Counted from the first letter of the stretch, positions 44,309-53,349 are shown. The stretch is 64,000 nt of DNA from Mariniphaga sp. (GCA_024636975.1 JAGXGA010000032.1:1-64000), one strand, 5' to 3'. Made by a program: numbers and translations. The notes: generated by a model not told the origin, from the sequence alone.

Positions 44309-47158
44309 ATGAAGTCTTACCTGATCCTTATTACAGTCGTGTTTCTAACCCTTAACTTATATTCTAACAATCAATATATTAACGACAGCATTAATGCCTT
44401 ACAGAGCTACCGGAATGCAGCCAATCTTATTCGAAATGGGAATTTTTCCGGAGCCATCGATTCTTTAAAAATTTCTGCAGCATTACGGGAAAAATTATAT
44501 TCAAACCAGAGTTTCGATTATGGTGTTGTTCAAAATGCATTGGGAATTTCCTATAAAAATCTGGGGAACCTGGATAAAGCAATTGAGCATTTCTTATTGG
44601 CAGAAGCGGCATACAAATCATTATCATCTGAAAATGAAATGGCCATTGCCAGGCTTTACAACAACATAGGCAACATATATAAAAGTAAATTAATATTTAA
44701 AACTGCGTTAGATTATTATAATAATGCGTTAGAAATATATTCCAGATACAAACAAAATCCTGATGCTGATATAGCTGAAATATACTACAGTATAACACAT
44801 AATTATTACCTGCAAAATAATTATACTGCTGTTCTTGAAATAGTTGATGAATATTATCCTTACGCGTACGATGATACAAAAATGTATTTTTTAAGCCTAA
44901 AAGCTGCTTCGCTTAAGGAACTAAAAAGAAATAAGGAAGCCTATAAGGCTTATCAAAGTTCCCTAGAATACGTAATTGCTTATTTCTCTGAAAATGACAT
45001 TAATGTTGTTTTTGAATATCTGAGTTTTGCAAATTTCCTAATTTCAGTTGAAGATTTTAATGAAGCCAATGAAATATTATTTACAGCAGAAAAAATTTTA
45101 TCTCGAAATAAGGTTGATAATGGTGAAATTTATTTCTTATATAATAAAGCTGTTGGTTCATATTATGAGTTTTTAAAAGTTGAATCCAATGACATCGGGC
45201 AATTTATAATACAAAAAAAGTCAAATCTGGAAAAAGCGATACATTATTATCAATTAGCATTTAAAGCTATAGAACTATTTGAAAAAAATATTTCAGACAG
45301 TTCAATAGAAAATACATTGTCATTAACTTACAGTTTAAATGCCCTCAAGCTTATTGCAGACGCTTATGCCCAGATAGCTGACATCTATCACGATAATTCA
45401 GCGTTGGGAAGAAAAACAGCAATAAAGGAAGCTCTTAATTATTATGAACTAACAGCGCAAATGATACAGCAGGCCCGCAGAACTATGTATTCTGACGAAG
45501 ACAAAATTTTGCTTGCAGAACTTGAGGAAGCTACTTTCTTTAAAATGATTGAAACCGCTTACAAAGCCTATAAACTAAATCCCAGCCCTGAGATTCTTGA
45601 TTTTGCCTTTACAAGTGCCGAACGGATGAAAGCAAGTTCAGTTTTCGACAGGCTTTCCGATCAGTTTGCAAAGGAAAACAGCCTGGTACCCGACAGCCTT
45701 ACCGAACTTGAACGGGCATTGAATTACAAAGTTACAACCCAAAATGAGCTGTTATTTAATCTTCAACATAACGAAGTTCAGGATCCGGAAGAAATAGCCC
45801 GAGTTGACTCCACACTGTTCCAGTTAAAAAAACAACGTGATGAACTAAACCAGTACCTTGAGCAAAATTTTGCACAATATTATGAAATGAAGTATGCGAA
45901 TTCAATGCTCAGCATTGAAGAAATCAGTCAGAAATTAAATAGCAATGAAGTTTTGATTGAGTATGTATTAAATGAAACCGACTCCATACCAGAAGTTTAT
46001 GCCTTCTTTGTTTCTTCAGAACAATCGGTTTTTTATAAACTCGATGCTGATTCGACTTTCATTCCATCGCTGGAAGAAACCTTCAGGTTCATCTCCAACC
46101 CCGGGTATCTGTTCACCCGCAATGAAAGTTCAGTAAGCTATTGTTCTTCGGCTAATTACCTTTACCGCGTATTGCTTCAGCCATTCGAACAATTAACACT
46201 TGACAAGAAAATAACCATAATTCCAGATGCCAAATTAAGTTATCTGCCTTTTGATGCCTTGCTGACAGAAATGCCTGATACTTCAGGCATGGTAAAATTC
46301 AATACATTACCCTATGTAATACGTGACCACACCATTAACTATTCCTATTCTGCCAACCTGCTTTTCAAATTTAAAAAACAAAAAAAATCTGCAAAAAACA
46401 GGTTAATGGCTTTTGCACCTGAATACAATTCAGATACTGTTCGCTTTGATAATGAAAGTCTTATATTAATTCCTTTACCTGGTGTTCAGCGGGAAGTAGG
46501 ATTAATAGCAGATGCCGTTAAATCAAATATATTCAGGGGGAAAGAAGCAACTGAGAAAAATTTCAGGGAACATAGCGGGAGCCATGATATACTGCACCTT
46601 GCAATGCATGCTTTTATTAACGATTCATTACCGGCTTTCTCACGATTTGCATTCACTCAAAATCAGGGCACAGTTCCCGCGAATGACGGCTGGTTAAATA
46701 CTGCCGATATCTACAATCTTGATCTGAATGCCCGTCTTACAGTATTAAGTGCCTGCAATACAGGACGGGGAAATCTCAGAAAAGGCGAAGGTGTAATGAG
46801 CCTAGCCCGTGGATTTTTATATGCTGGATGTCCTTCAATTATTATGTCGATGTGGGAGGTTGAGGACAATGCCGGAACTGAAATAATGGAATCCTTTTAC
46901 AAAATTCTTAAAAAAGGCCGTAGCACCGACAATGCATTAAGGCAGGCAAAATTAATCTACCTTGAAAATGCGAACGCTCGTCTGGCCCATCCACATTACT
47001 GGTTGAGCTATGTCAGCATTGGCAGTACGAATCCACTGTTCAGAAGTTATGATTTTTACTTCTTTGGGTTGCTCATTCTTGCACTGGCAGGCATTACTGC
47101 AGATCAGATTATACATTTCAAAAGGTCCGGGAAAAGGCGTTATAAAAAAGAAAAGTAG
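44309..47158 (+). CDS. Exported TPR-CHAT protease with C-terminal membrane anchor
   Basis: A 949-residue protein; ATG at 44309 is preferred over TTG at 44303. Residues 1-20 form a signal peptide (LILITVVFLTLNLYSNN). TPR-type helical repeats cover about 25-420 (GVVQNALGISYKNLGNLDKA, ARLYNNIGNIYKSKLIFKTA). A helical linker leads to a CHAT (caspase HetF-associated with TPRs) domain at about 620-900 with the cysteine-protease dyad H767 (LAMHAFIN) and C816 (VLSACNTGRG), plus LARGFLYAGCPSIIMSMWEV. A last helix (about 916-937, FFGLLILALAGITADQIIHF) and a basic tail (KRSGKRRYKKEK) anchor it, so the protease should face the periplasm. It is divergent from the peptide gene. CHAT substrates are unknown here. 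Confidence 0.9.
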   Translation: MKSYLILITVVFLTLNLYSNNQYINDSINALQSYRNAANLIRNGNFSGAIDSLKISAALREKLYSNQSFDYGVVQNALGISYKNLGNLDKAIEHFLLAEAAYKSLSSENEMAIARLYNNIGNIYKSKLIFKTALDYYNNALEIYSRYKQNPDADIAEIYYSITHNYYLQNNYTAVLEIVDEYYPYAYDDTKMYFLSLKAASLKELKRNKEAYKAYQSSLEYVIAYFSENDINVVFEYLSFANFLISVEDFNEANEILFTAEKILSRNKVDNGEIYFLYNKAVGSYYEFLKVESNDIGQFIIQKKSNLEKAIHYYQLAFKAIELFEKNISDSSIENTLSLTYSLNALKLIADAYAQIADIYHDNSALGRKTAIKEALNYYELTAQMIQQARRTMYSDEDKILLAELEEATFFKMIETAYKAYKLNPSPEILDFAFTSAERMKASSVFDRLSDQFAKENSLVPDSLTELERALNYKVTTQNELLFNLQHNEVQDPEEIARVDSTLFQLKKQRDELNQYLEQNFAQYYEMKYANSMLSIEEISQKLNSNEVLIEYVLNETDSIPEVYAFFVSSEQSVFYKLDADSTFIPSLEETFRFISNPGYLFTRNESSVSYCSSANYLYRVLLQPFEQLTLDKKITIIPDAKLSYLPFDALLTEMPDTSGMVKFNTLPYVIRDHTINYSYSANLLFKFKKQKKSAKNRLMAFAPEYNSDTVRFDNESLILIPLPGVQREVGLIADAVKSNIFRGKEATEKNFREHSGSHDILHLAMHAFINDSLPAFSRFAFTQNQGTVPANDGWLNTADIYNLDLNARLTVLSACNTGRGNLRKGEGVMSLARGFLYAGCPSIIMSMWEVEDNAGTEIMESFYKILKKGRSTDNALRQAKLIYLENANARLAHPHYWLSYVSIGSTNPLFRSYDFYFFGLLILALAGITADQIIHFKRSGKRRYKKEK

Positions 47159-47312
47159 AATGTGTGGTTTTCAATAACGACTATGTCCGGCTTACTTCTG
47201 CGTTTTATATAAAAATGTGTGGTTTTCAATTTTAACGCGGTATAACTACCGTTAGATGCCTGCCATTAAGTAAAGAACGAAAAGAATGTGTAATTCAAGT
47301 TTAACGAACTAA
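47150..47312 (+). repeat. Three copies of a GAATGTGTGGTTTTCAA-type element after the CHAT gene
   Basis: Copies near 47158, 47213 and 47283. The same sequence (GAATGTGTGTTTTTCAA then GTTTAACGAACTAA) forms the 5' leader of the peptide gene (44166-44212, complement). The third copy keeps GTTTAACGAACTAA. Confidence 0.75.
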
Positions 47313-47313
47313 T

Positions 47314-48807
47314 CTAACGAAAGGAAAATCTGGTTTTTCTTAAAATTGTTTTAGCATCACTTGCATAATACCCTTGTCGGTTAATAATTGCCATAAGTTG
47401 CTTTCTCGCTTCTTCCTTTTCATCAAGTTTTATATAGCACAATGCTTTATACCACTCTGCTTCTTCCACAAAAATATTGTCGCCATGATCAATCACCCTT
47501 GTATACTCAGGAATTGCTTCTTCATATTTTTCAAGGTTTTGCAGTGTGGATGCTTTATAAAACTGGAAAACAAATTTTTCATCCTTTTCCTGTATGGCCT
47601 GATTGTAGAGAACAATGGCCTTTTCATATTCTCCGTTGGCAAAAAAGCTGTTTGCCTGTTGCAGCACTCCCATGTCGGAAGCCACAGTCCTTTCTGGAGC
47701 CCATTGAGGTGCCTGGAAGCAATCATCGTACGACTGACTTGTATTCCCCATGTTTTTACCCATAAAGCCGGCAAATGCAATTAAAATCACTGCAACTGCC
47801 ACACCAGCTCTCCACCAGCTGGAATATTCAATGCGGGTTTCAGGTACTATTGATCTGATTTCTTTGCTTTCCAGATCCAGTTTTACCTGGTCCAGCTTGT
47901 CTCTGAGAGTAAAAACATCTTTTTCACCAATCGATACATTCACATTTTGCCGCAGAGCAACCTCCGCTTTCAGATCTGAATTAACGTTAAGTTCAGCAAG
48001 GAATATTTTCAATTCTTCCCCCTCAAGCTCTCCATCAATGAATTGTTCTATCTGATTTTCGGTTACATTCCATGAGGTTTCAGAGACGAAAAGCCGTCCC
48101 AGTTCATTTCTCAGACTCATAATATCAGGCTCTAAAATGGCTTCTTCCATTTCCTGGTGAAGATTGACTTCCCGTTGCAAATTGCTATTGACTGCCAGTT
48201 CTTGTTCAAACCGTTCAAGTTCGTGACCAACTAGCTCTCCATTGAGGTATGCATCAATTTCTTCTGTTGAGCACTGATTACGAACGGAGGCAGAAACTTT
48301 TGAAAGTGTCTCCCGAAGATTTAAAATATCTTTTTCAAGAATGGCTTCCTCCAACCCAAAAGTTTCAAATTCTGAATCATCAAAATCATCGGAAAGTAAA
48401 TCTTCATCGGTGTTTACCACATTTTGTTCCCTGAAAAATTCATGGATGTGTTCATTTGAAACTAGCTCATGCTGATAAATATGAGCCTTGGGGAGTGAAT
48501 CGTAAAATTTCAGTAATTCTTCTGGTGAAAGGGTTTCAGATAGTTGCTGGATGTTATCAAAATCGTTAAGAAGGTCGAATGGGTTTGATTCGTTTCCTGA
48601 CTGTTTTGAAACTGTTTGGAGTTTTTCCCGTAGGGTTAGAACATCTTTTTCAGTAATTGCTGACTGAATTTCTTTTTCAAATTCTACTTCGTGCCTTAAT
48701 TCGCTATCGCGGTTCAGTTCACTTTCGAATTCAATTTTTTCGGATTGACTGAGACTGTCAAGACAGTAATCTTCAATCCATTCCAGGAGTTTTGTCTTAG
48801 GTATCAT
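47314..48807 (-). CDS. Anti-sigma factor-like membrane protein with repeated cytosolic modules and periplasmic TPRs
   Basis: A 497-residue protein (ATG at 48805-48807; TTG at 48813 adds two residues). The N-terminal cytosolic half has four related modules: about 9-64, a shortened one near 150-170, 182-238 and 252-306. Each contains an ExExELxxxxELRxEV-like helix and an acidic EKDVLTLREKL-like end, resembling anti-sigma factor domains of the zinc-finger type without the zinc cysteines. One transmembrane helix (about 331-350, WWRAGVAVAVILIAFAGF) and a periplasmic TPR region (about 380-488) follow. The start overlaps the sigma gene by 11 bp, typical for sigma/anti-sigma pairs. The TPRs would face the same compartment as the CHAT protease. 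Confidence 0.8.
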   Translation of the reverse strand: MIPKTKLLEWIEDYCLDSLSQSEKIEFESELNRDSELRHEVEFEKEIQSAITEKDVLTLREKLQTVSKQSGNESNPFDLLNDFDNIQQLSETLSPEELLKFYDSLPKAHIYQHELVSNEHIHEFFREQNVVNTDEDLLSDDFDDSEFETFGLEEAILEKDILNLRETLSKVSASVRNQCSTEEIDAYLNGELVGHELERFEQELAVNSNLQREVNLHQEMEEAILEPDIMSLRNELGRLFVSETSWNVTENQIEQFIDGELEGEELKIFLAELNVNSDLKAEVALRQNVNVSIGEKDVFTLRDKLDQVKLDLESKEIRSIVPETRIEYSSWWRAGVAVAVILIAFAGFMGKNMGNTSQSYDDCFQAPQWAPERTVASDMGVLQQANSFFANGEYEKAIVLYNQAIQEKDEKFVFQFYKASTLQNLEKYEEAIPEYTRVIDHGDNIFVEEAEWYKALCYIKLDEKEEARKQLMAIINRQGYYASDAKTILRKTRFSFR

Positions 48808-49384
48808 CTTCAAGTATTTTTTTAAATTCTGTATCCTGCTTTATCCTACTAATCAAAAGTTCTTTACATTTAAACTTCCTCTTCTTTGCATATTTTTCAC
48901 CCTTGTAACCCATAATACGGGCAATTTCACTCAGCGGCACTTTCTCGAAAAATAGCTGCAATAACTTTTGACAATCGGTACTCAGGGACTTAAAATGTTT
49001 CTGGTATAAACCATACTTTTCATTTTTCTCAATCAGCTCAACCAGGCTGTCGTCATAGACATCTTCCTGGAAAGGCAGTGTATCATTTATCTTCTCCTGT
49101 TCAATTCTTCGTTGTTCAAGTTGCTTGAGCCACAAGAACCGGCAAACAGAAAATAAATATCCCTGAAAAGAACTCGTTTCGAACACTAAATCACTTTCTT
49201 TTAACTTTCGATATACGACAATTATAGCTTCCTGAAAAATATCGCTTGCATCATCTTCTGTTCCGCTGTTCTTTTTAATGAACATGTTCACTTTGTAATA
49301 GAACTGCTTGTAGATGTATTGCAATATTAAATTGTCATGTCTTAGAATCCCCTTTAGGATTTGCTCATCACTGTAATTCTTCAT
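48797..49384 (-). CDS. ECF RNA polymerase sigma factor
   Basis: A 195-residue sigma-70 family protein of the ECF type. Region 2 (about 25-90) has DASDIFQEAIIVVYRKLKE and FQGYLFSVCRFLWLKQLE. Region 4 (about 130-185) has LSTDCQKLLQLFFEKVPLSE and IARIMGYKGEKYAKKRKFKC, the helix-turn-helix for the -35 element. It is the first gene of a two-gene minus-strand operon with the anti-sigma protein (11-bp overlap). Its own promoter (49391-49427) has the GGGTTACCTTTT/CGGAT element, so it probably drives itself. Confidence 0.95.
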   Translation of the reverse strand: MKNYSDEQILKGILRHDNLILQYIYKQFYYKVNMFIKKNSGTEDDASDIFQEAIIVVYRKLKESDLVFETSSFQGYLFSVCRFLWLKQLEQRRIEQEKINDTLPFQEDVYDDSLVELIEKNEKYGLYQKHFKSLSTDCQKLLQLFFEKVPLSEIARIMGYKGEKYAKKRKFKCKELLISRIKQDTEFKKILEDDT

Positions 49385-49390
49385 GTTCGT

Positions 49391-49427
49391 CTATTATATA
49401 ATCCGATAAATTTAGAAAAGGTAACCC
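49391..49427 (-). promoter_or_regulatory. ECF-type promoter P1, autoregulating the sigma/anti-sigma operon
   Basis: On the minus strand GGGTTACCTTTT is followed after 10 nt by CGGATTATATA and TAG. The predicted start near 49391 leaves only about 7 nt before the sigma ATG. Confidence 0.7.
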
Positions 49428-49812
49428 TCATTTTAACAAAAAGTGCAAAAAAAAAATAAACAGATGTCTTAAAAATGCACTAAAAACACTAAAAAACAAA
49501 TACTTGCGCCAAATTGTAAAAATTTACGTGAACGAACAAAAATCTCATTGATTTTTTACAAAAAACAGCAAAAATAGTTTCCCTACTATAATTTTTCCGT
49601 TCCTTCTTCGGTTGCAGAATTACCATTAAGGTTTTTACCAGGCCTTTGGTGCAAACCTGAAAATTTTGCAACACATGTTAAAAAGTGACTGAATGAAATA
49701 TAATATTTCCAAATTTCCCACAATTACTTCATTGCTTATGATACTTAACTATGCTTTTATAATACTAAAAATGACAAATTCCACTTTTATTTATTTTTTT
49801 TTTCATTTTTAG
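49428..49812. other. AT-rich intergenic stretch between P1 and P3
   Basis: About 385 bp with A/T runs. A 61-codon minus-strand frame (49489-49674) has no credible product. Nothing else is seen. Confidence 0.6.
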
Positions 49813-49849
49813 GGGTTACCTTTTTCGATTTAACCGAATATATAAGTAG
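49813..49849 (+). promoter_or_regulatory. ECF-type promoter P3, in front of a short transcript
   Basis: On the plus strand GGGTTACCTTTT is followed after 10 nt by CCGAATATATA and then TAG. No gene on the plus strand follows; a terminator lies about 45-70 nt downstream. Confidence 0.65.
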
Positions 49850-49918
49850 AAGGTGCTTTTTCCTTCAATCATTAAATCAAAAAAATATTACAGGGGGGGT
49901 ATTTAATCCCCCCTTTTT
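49849..49918 (+). ncRNA. Candidate small RNA of the ECF regulon
   Basis: The region from the predicted start of P3 to a GGGGGG/CCCCCC hairpin with five T is about 70 nt. It has no ATG (a GTG frame would give only 17 residues). It ends at the argS stop codon, so it is antisense to little or nothing of argS. The small-RNA call is inferred from promoter plus terminator. Confidence 0.4.
49893..49918. terminator. G/C-hairpin terminator between P3 transcript and argS
   Basis: Six G and six C around TATTTAAT, followed by five T on the plus strand and a T-rich tract on the minus strand, so it may also serve argS. Confidence 0.8.
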
Positions 49919-51713
49919 ACATTCTACCGGGAACCTCAATCCCTAGTAATTTCATGCCTGTTTTAATAATCTTCCCAACAGATGCCGAGAGCAACAACCG
50001 AAAATCCAATTTTGTGGTATCATTTTCTGCCAAAATTGGATGATCGTGATAAAACTGATTGTACTCCTTACCTAATTCATAGCAATAATTTGCAATTACT
50101 GCAGGACTGTAATTCACACCCGCTTCTTTTACAACTTCCGGAAATTGATCAACTCGTTTGAGCAGTTCTTTTTCCTTAAAAGAAATTTCAGCAGGGAATT
50201 GTTGAAGTTTTGGTTCTACAGTAAGATTTTTTTCAGCAGCCTTACGGAGCACTGATTGTATACGGGCATAGGTATACTGAATAAATGGTCCGGTATTACC
50301 ATTAAAATCAATTGATTCCAAAGGATTGAATAGCATATTCTTTTTAGGGTCTACTTTAAGTATAAAATACTTCAAAGCTCCAAGTGCAATGATTTCATAG
50401 GTTGCTTCTGCTTCCTCGGGAGATAAAGAATCAAGTTTACCAAGTTCCTGAGCCATATTACGGGCTTCCTGTACCATTTCAGCCATTAAATCATCAGCAT
50501 CTACCACAGTACCTTCCCTTGATTTCATTTTACCGCCCGGCAATTCCACCATACCATATGAAAAATGGTGAAGTCCTTTTCCCCAGCTATACCCCAGCTT
50601 ATCGAGCAAAACAGACAGCACCTGGAAATGATAATTTTGCTCATTCCCTACTACATAAATCATTTTGTCGATTTTATAATCATTGAACCGCATCTTTGCT
50701 GTACCTATATCCTGGGTAATATAAACTGAAGTGCCATCGCTGCGCAAGAGAAGCTTATTATCCAGCCCCTCGTTCGTTAAGTCTGACCATACCGAGCCAT
50801 CTTCCCGTTGTTCAAAGATGCCTTCTTTGATCCCACGGACCACCTCTTCCTTTCCCGTAAGATATGTTTCAGATTCATAGTAAATTTTATCAAAATCAAC
50901 CCCCATCTTTTTATAGGTGGCATCAAAACCCTCGTAGACCCAGGCATTCATTGACTGCCACAGATTAACAACTTCTTTATCGCCCGCCTCCCACTGAAGC
51001 AGCAACTGTCTTGCTTCCATGATAGATGGAGCCTGTTCTTCAGCTTCTTTTTTAGAAAGCCCTTTGGCGATCAATTCTGCTACTTCCTCCTTATACCTGT
51101 CATTAAACTCGACGTATAATTCTCCTACAAAATGATCTCCTTTCTTACCAGCAGATTCCGGTGTCTTTCCATTTCCCCATTTTTGCCAGGCCAGCATTGA
51201 TTTACAAATATGTATCCCCCGGTCGTTAACAATGTTGGTTTTTATAACCTTATAGCCGTTTGCCTTTAGTATTTCAGCTATAGAATACCCCAGCAGATTA
51301 TTCCTGACATGCCCCAGGTGGAGGGGCTTGTTGGTATTGGGTGAAGAATATTCCACCATAACAAGCTCAGCATCTTTTTCCGGTCTAGAAATTCCAAAAA
51401 GCTCATCATTCCAGGCATCCTGCAATTTTCCTATCCAGTATCCGCTCTTAATTTCAAGGTTTAAAAAACCTTTTACAACATTAAAAGCTTCCACTTCATC
51501 CACCTCTTTCTGCAACAACTCACCAATTTCTGTGGCAGTAATCTCAGGGCTTTTTTTTGAAAATCGTGTAAATGGAAACACAACCAAAGTAATGTCCCCT
51601 TCAAAATCTTTACGGGTATTTTGCAATTGAATTAATTGGTCCGGAGCCTCATAGTTATATAATCTTTTTAAGGCATTGGCAACCAACAGGTGTATTTTTT
51701 CATCAATCTTCAT
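49917..51713 (-). CDS. argS: Arginyl-tRNA synthetase
   Basis: A 598-residue class I synthetase that charges tRNA-Arg. An N-terminal Arg-S domain precedes the catalytic core with the HIGH-type motif PLHLGHVRN and the KMSKS-related KMKSREG. The C-terminal DALR anticodon-binding helix bundle ends GMKLLGIEVPGRM. The length and motifs are normal. A TATCTTTG box lies at 51794-51801 on the complement. Confidence 0.98.
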   Translation of the reverse strand: MKIDEKIHLLVANALKRLYNYEAPDQLIQLQNTRKDFEGDITLVVFPFTRFSKKSPEITATEIGELLQKEVDEVEAFNVVKGFLNLEIKSGYWIGKLQDAWNDELFGISRPEKDAELVMVEYSSPNTNKPLHLGHVRNNLLGYSIAEILKANGYKVIKTNIVNDRGIHICKSMLAWQKWGNGKTPESAGKKGDHFVGELYVEFNDRYKEEVAELIAKGLSKKEAEEQAPSIMEARQLLLQWEAGDKEVVNLWQSMNAWVYEGFDATYKKMGVDFDKIYYESETYLTGKEEVVRGIKEGIFEQREDGSVWSDLTNEGLDNKLLLRSDGTSVYITQDIGTAKMRFNDYKIDKMIYVVGNEQNYHFQVLSVLLDKLGYSWGKGLHHFSYGMVELPGGKMKSREGTVVDADDLMAEMVQEARNMAQELGKLDSLSPEEAEATYEIIALGALKYFILKVDPKKNMLFNPLESIDFNGNTGPFIQYTYARIQSVLRKAAEKNLTVEPKLQQFPAEISFKEKELLKRVDQFPEVVKEAGVNYSPAVIANYCYELGKEYNQFYHDHPILAENDTTKLDFRLLLSASVGKIIKTGMKLLGIEVPGRM

Positions 51714-51793
51714 ATATATCTTCAGTAAATTTGTTTCTAAAAAACATTATGGTTGATATTTAACCATTAAGGCAGAGCCTGATTTTCGGATGA

Positions 51794-51801
51794 CAAAGAT
51801 A
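51794..51801 (-). promoter_or_regulatory. -7 box for argS
   Basis: TATCTTTG on the minus strand, about 80 bp before the argS ATG. Confidence 0.45.
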
Positions 51802-51830
51802 GTACTTTAGGATATCAGGCAGGTAAAATC

Positions 51831-51865
51831 AAAAAAAAAAGCCTTGCCCGAAAGCAAGACTTTTT
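51831..51865 (-). terminator. Terminator of the OmpA-TSP3 gene
   Basis: On the minus strand AAAAAGTCTTGC and GCAAGGCTTTTT pair around a 6-nt loop with one mismatch, followed by a T run, 27 bp after the stop. Confidence 0.88.
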
Positions 51866-51892
51866 CATTATATCCTGTAATCATCCAGATAT

Positions 51893-53203
51893 CTATTTTC
51901 TCACTCTGGATTCTTCAAATTCTACTCTGCGGTTCATTCTTCTGTTTGTGATAGAAGTATTCGGAACGGCAGGTTTTTCTTCACCATAATAATTTGAGCT
52001 AACATAGGCATTGCTTATACCTTTTGACAACAAGTATTTCACAACAGCCTCAGCCCTTCGTTGAGAAAGACCCATGTTGTAGGCATCGGTTCCGATATTG
52101 TCGGTATGACCACCAACTTCAATAACGTATTCTTTACTACCGCTCAAAGTTTGAATCAATTCATCGAGTTGTTCTTTAGCTTCAGGCTTTAATTCTGATT
52201 TATCAAAATCAAAATTGATGGTTGATAAGTCCAATTCCTGCCAGTCAGGACAACCCTGGTTAGAAGCAGGTCCTTTTTCAGTCGGACACTTATCTTCGCA
52301 ATCAATTACACCATCGCCGTCAGAATCCAACGGGCAACCGTTAGCATCAACCGGACATCCCTTTGGTGTATCTGGACATTTGTCACGATTATCAGGAACA
52401 CCATCTTCATCAGAATCAGGACAACCATTGAATTTTGCAAGACCAGCCTGGTCGGGGCAATCATCGTCTTTATCTGCAATGCCGTCACCATCACGGTCGG
52501 GGCATCCTTTTAATTTTGGATCACCTGCTTCATCAGGGCATTCATCCTGGTAGTCCGGTACACCATCGCCATCACTGTCGATTGGACATCCGTTTTCATC
52601 AACAGTAACTCCCGGAGGTGTATCAGGGCATTTGTCTTTTCTGTCGGAAACTCCATCACCGTCAGTATCTTTACCTGCACCAAATGCAAATTCAATAATA
52701 CCTGAAAGTTTTACCATATTATCATTAACAGTACTCAATGTGTTGTCGACAAAACGCTCTCCTTCGATTCCATGCAGGTAACCGGCCTCAAGATACAGCG
52801 AAGTACTTTCACCAATGGGGAATTTAGTACCAACTCCACCCTTAAAGTTAACCCCCTCTGCTGCATTATCAAGCATATATCCAACTCCCCCAAAAAGGTA
52901 AGGTTGTACTGCACTGTTAACAGGCATCATTGAACCGTTAAAAAATTTCAACCTCAGGTTCAGCGATGGATTCATAAAATCAACTCCTCCACTTGCAAAA
53001 CCTGCTTCCGTTTTTAACTGCAAATCGAAAGTTGGACTCAAATACCTGCTGAAATAAAACTCTCCAAGCAATCCCAGATTTTCTTTCCCAAGATTGTAAT
53101 ATGCTCCGGGGCCTAAGCCAATGGCCCATTTTTTATCAGCATTTTGAGCAAAAACACTTCCCACAAATAATATGGAAAGAAAAATCATTGTAAATTTTTT
53201 CAT
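51893..53203 (-). CDS. OmpA family protein with thrombospondin type 3 repeats
   Basis: A 436-residue outer-membrane protein (ATG 53201-53203 preferred over 53209). A signal peptide (FLSILFVGSVFAQ) is followed by an eight-stranded OmpA-like barrel (about 25-175), thrombospondin type 3 calcium-binding repeats (about 180-320; DGDGVSDRKDKCPDTPPG, DSDGDGVPDYQDECPDE and others) and a C-terminal OmpA domain that binds peptidoglycan (INFDFDKSELKPEAKEQLDE, VGGHTDNIGTDAYNMGLSQR). It links the outer membrane to the wall. Confidence 0.95.
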   Translation of the reverse strand: MKKFTMIFLSILFVGSVFAQNADKKWAIGLGPGAYYNLGKENLGLLGEFYFSRYLSPTFDLQLKTEAGFASGGVDFMNPSLNLRLKFFNGSMMPVNSAVQPYLFGGVGYMLDNAAEGVNFKGGVGTKFPIGESTSLYLEAGYLHGIEGERFVDNTLSTVNDNMVKLSGIIEFAFGAGKDTDGDGVSDRKDKCPDTPPGVTVDENGCPIDSDGDGVPDYQDECPDEAGDPKLKGCPDRDGDGIADKDDDCPDQAGLAKFNGCPDSDEDGVPDNRDKCPDTPKGCPVDANGCPLDSDGDGVIDCEDKCPTEKGPASNQGCPDWQELDLSTINFDFDKSELKPEAKEQLDELIQTLSGSKEYVIEVGGHTDNIGTDAYNMGLSQRRAEAVVKYLLSKGISNAYVSSNYYGEEKPAVPNTSITNRRMNRRVEFEESRVRK

Positions 53204-53349
53204 AATCATTAATTTTTTTAGATTTTTACCGGCATTAATTAATTTTATAAGTCAAGGAAGATGGAACAATTATTATAATAAATTAGTTAACATCATTTTC
53301 GTTAACAAAAATATACATTTCTTTAAAAAAACATTAATAAATTGAAATT

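Noticed and set aside
49489-49674. 61-codon minus-strand frame upstream of the ECF sigma gene
   Set aside because: Lies upstream of the sigma promoter, is rich in aromatic residues and looks like an AT-rich chance frame.
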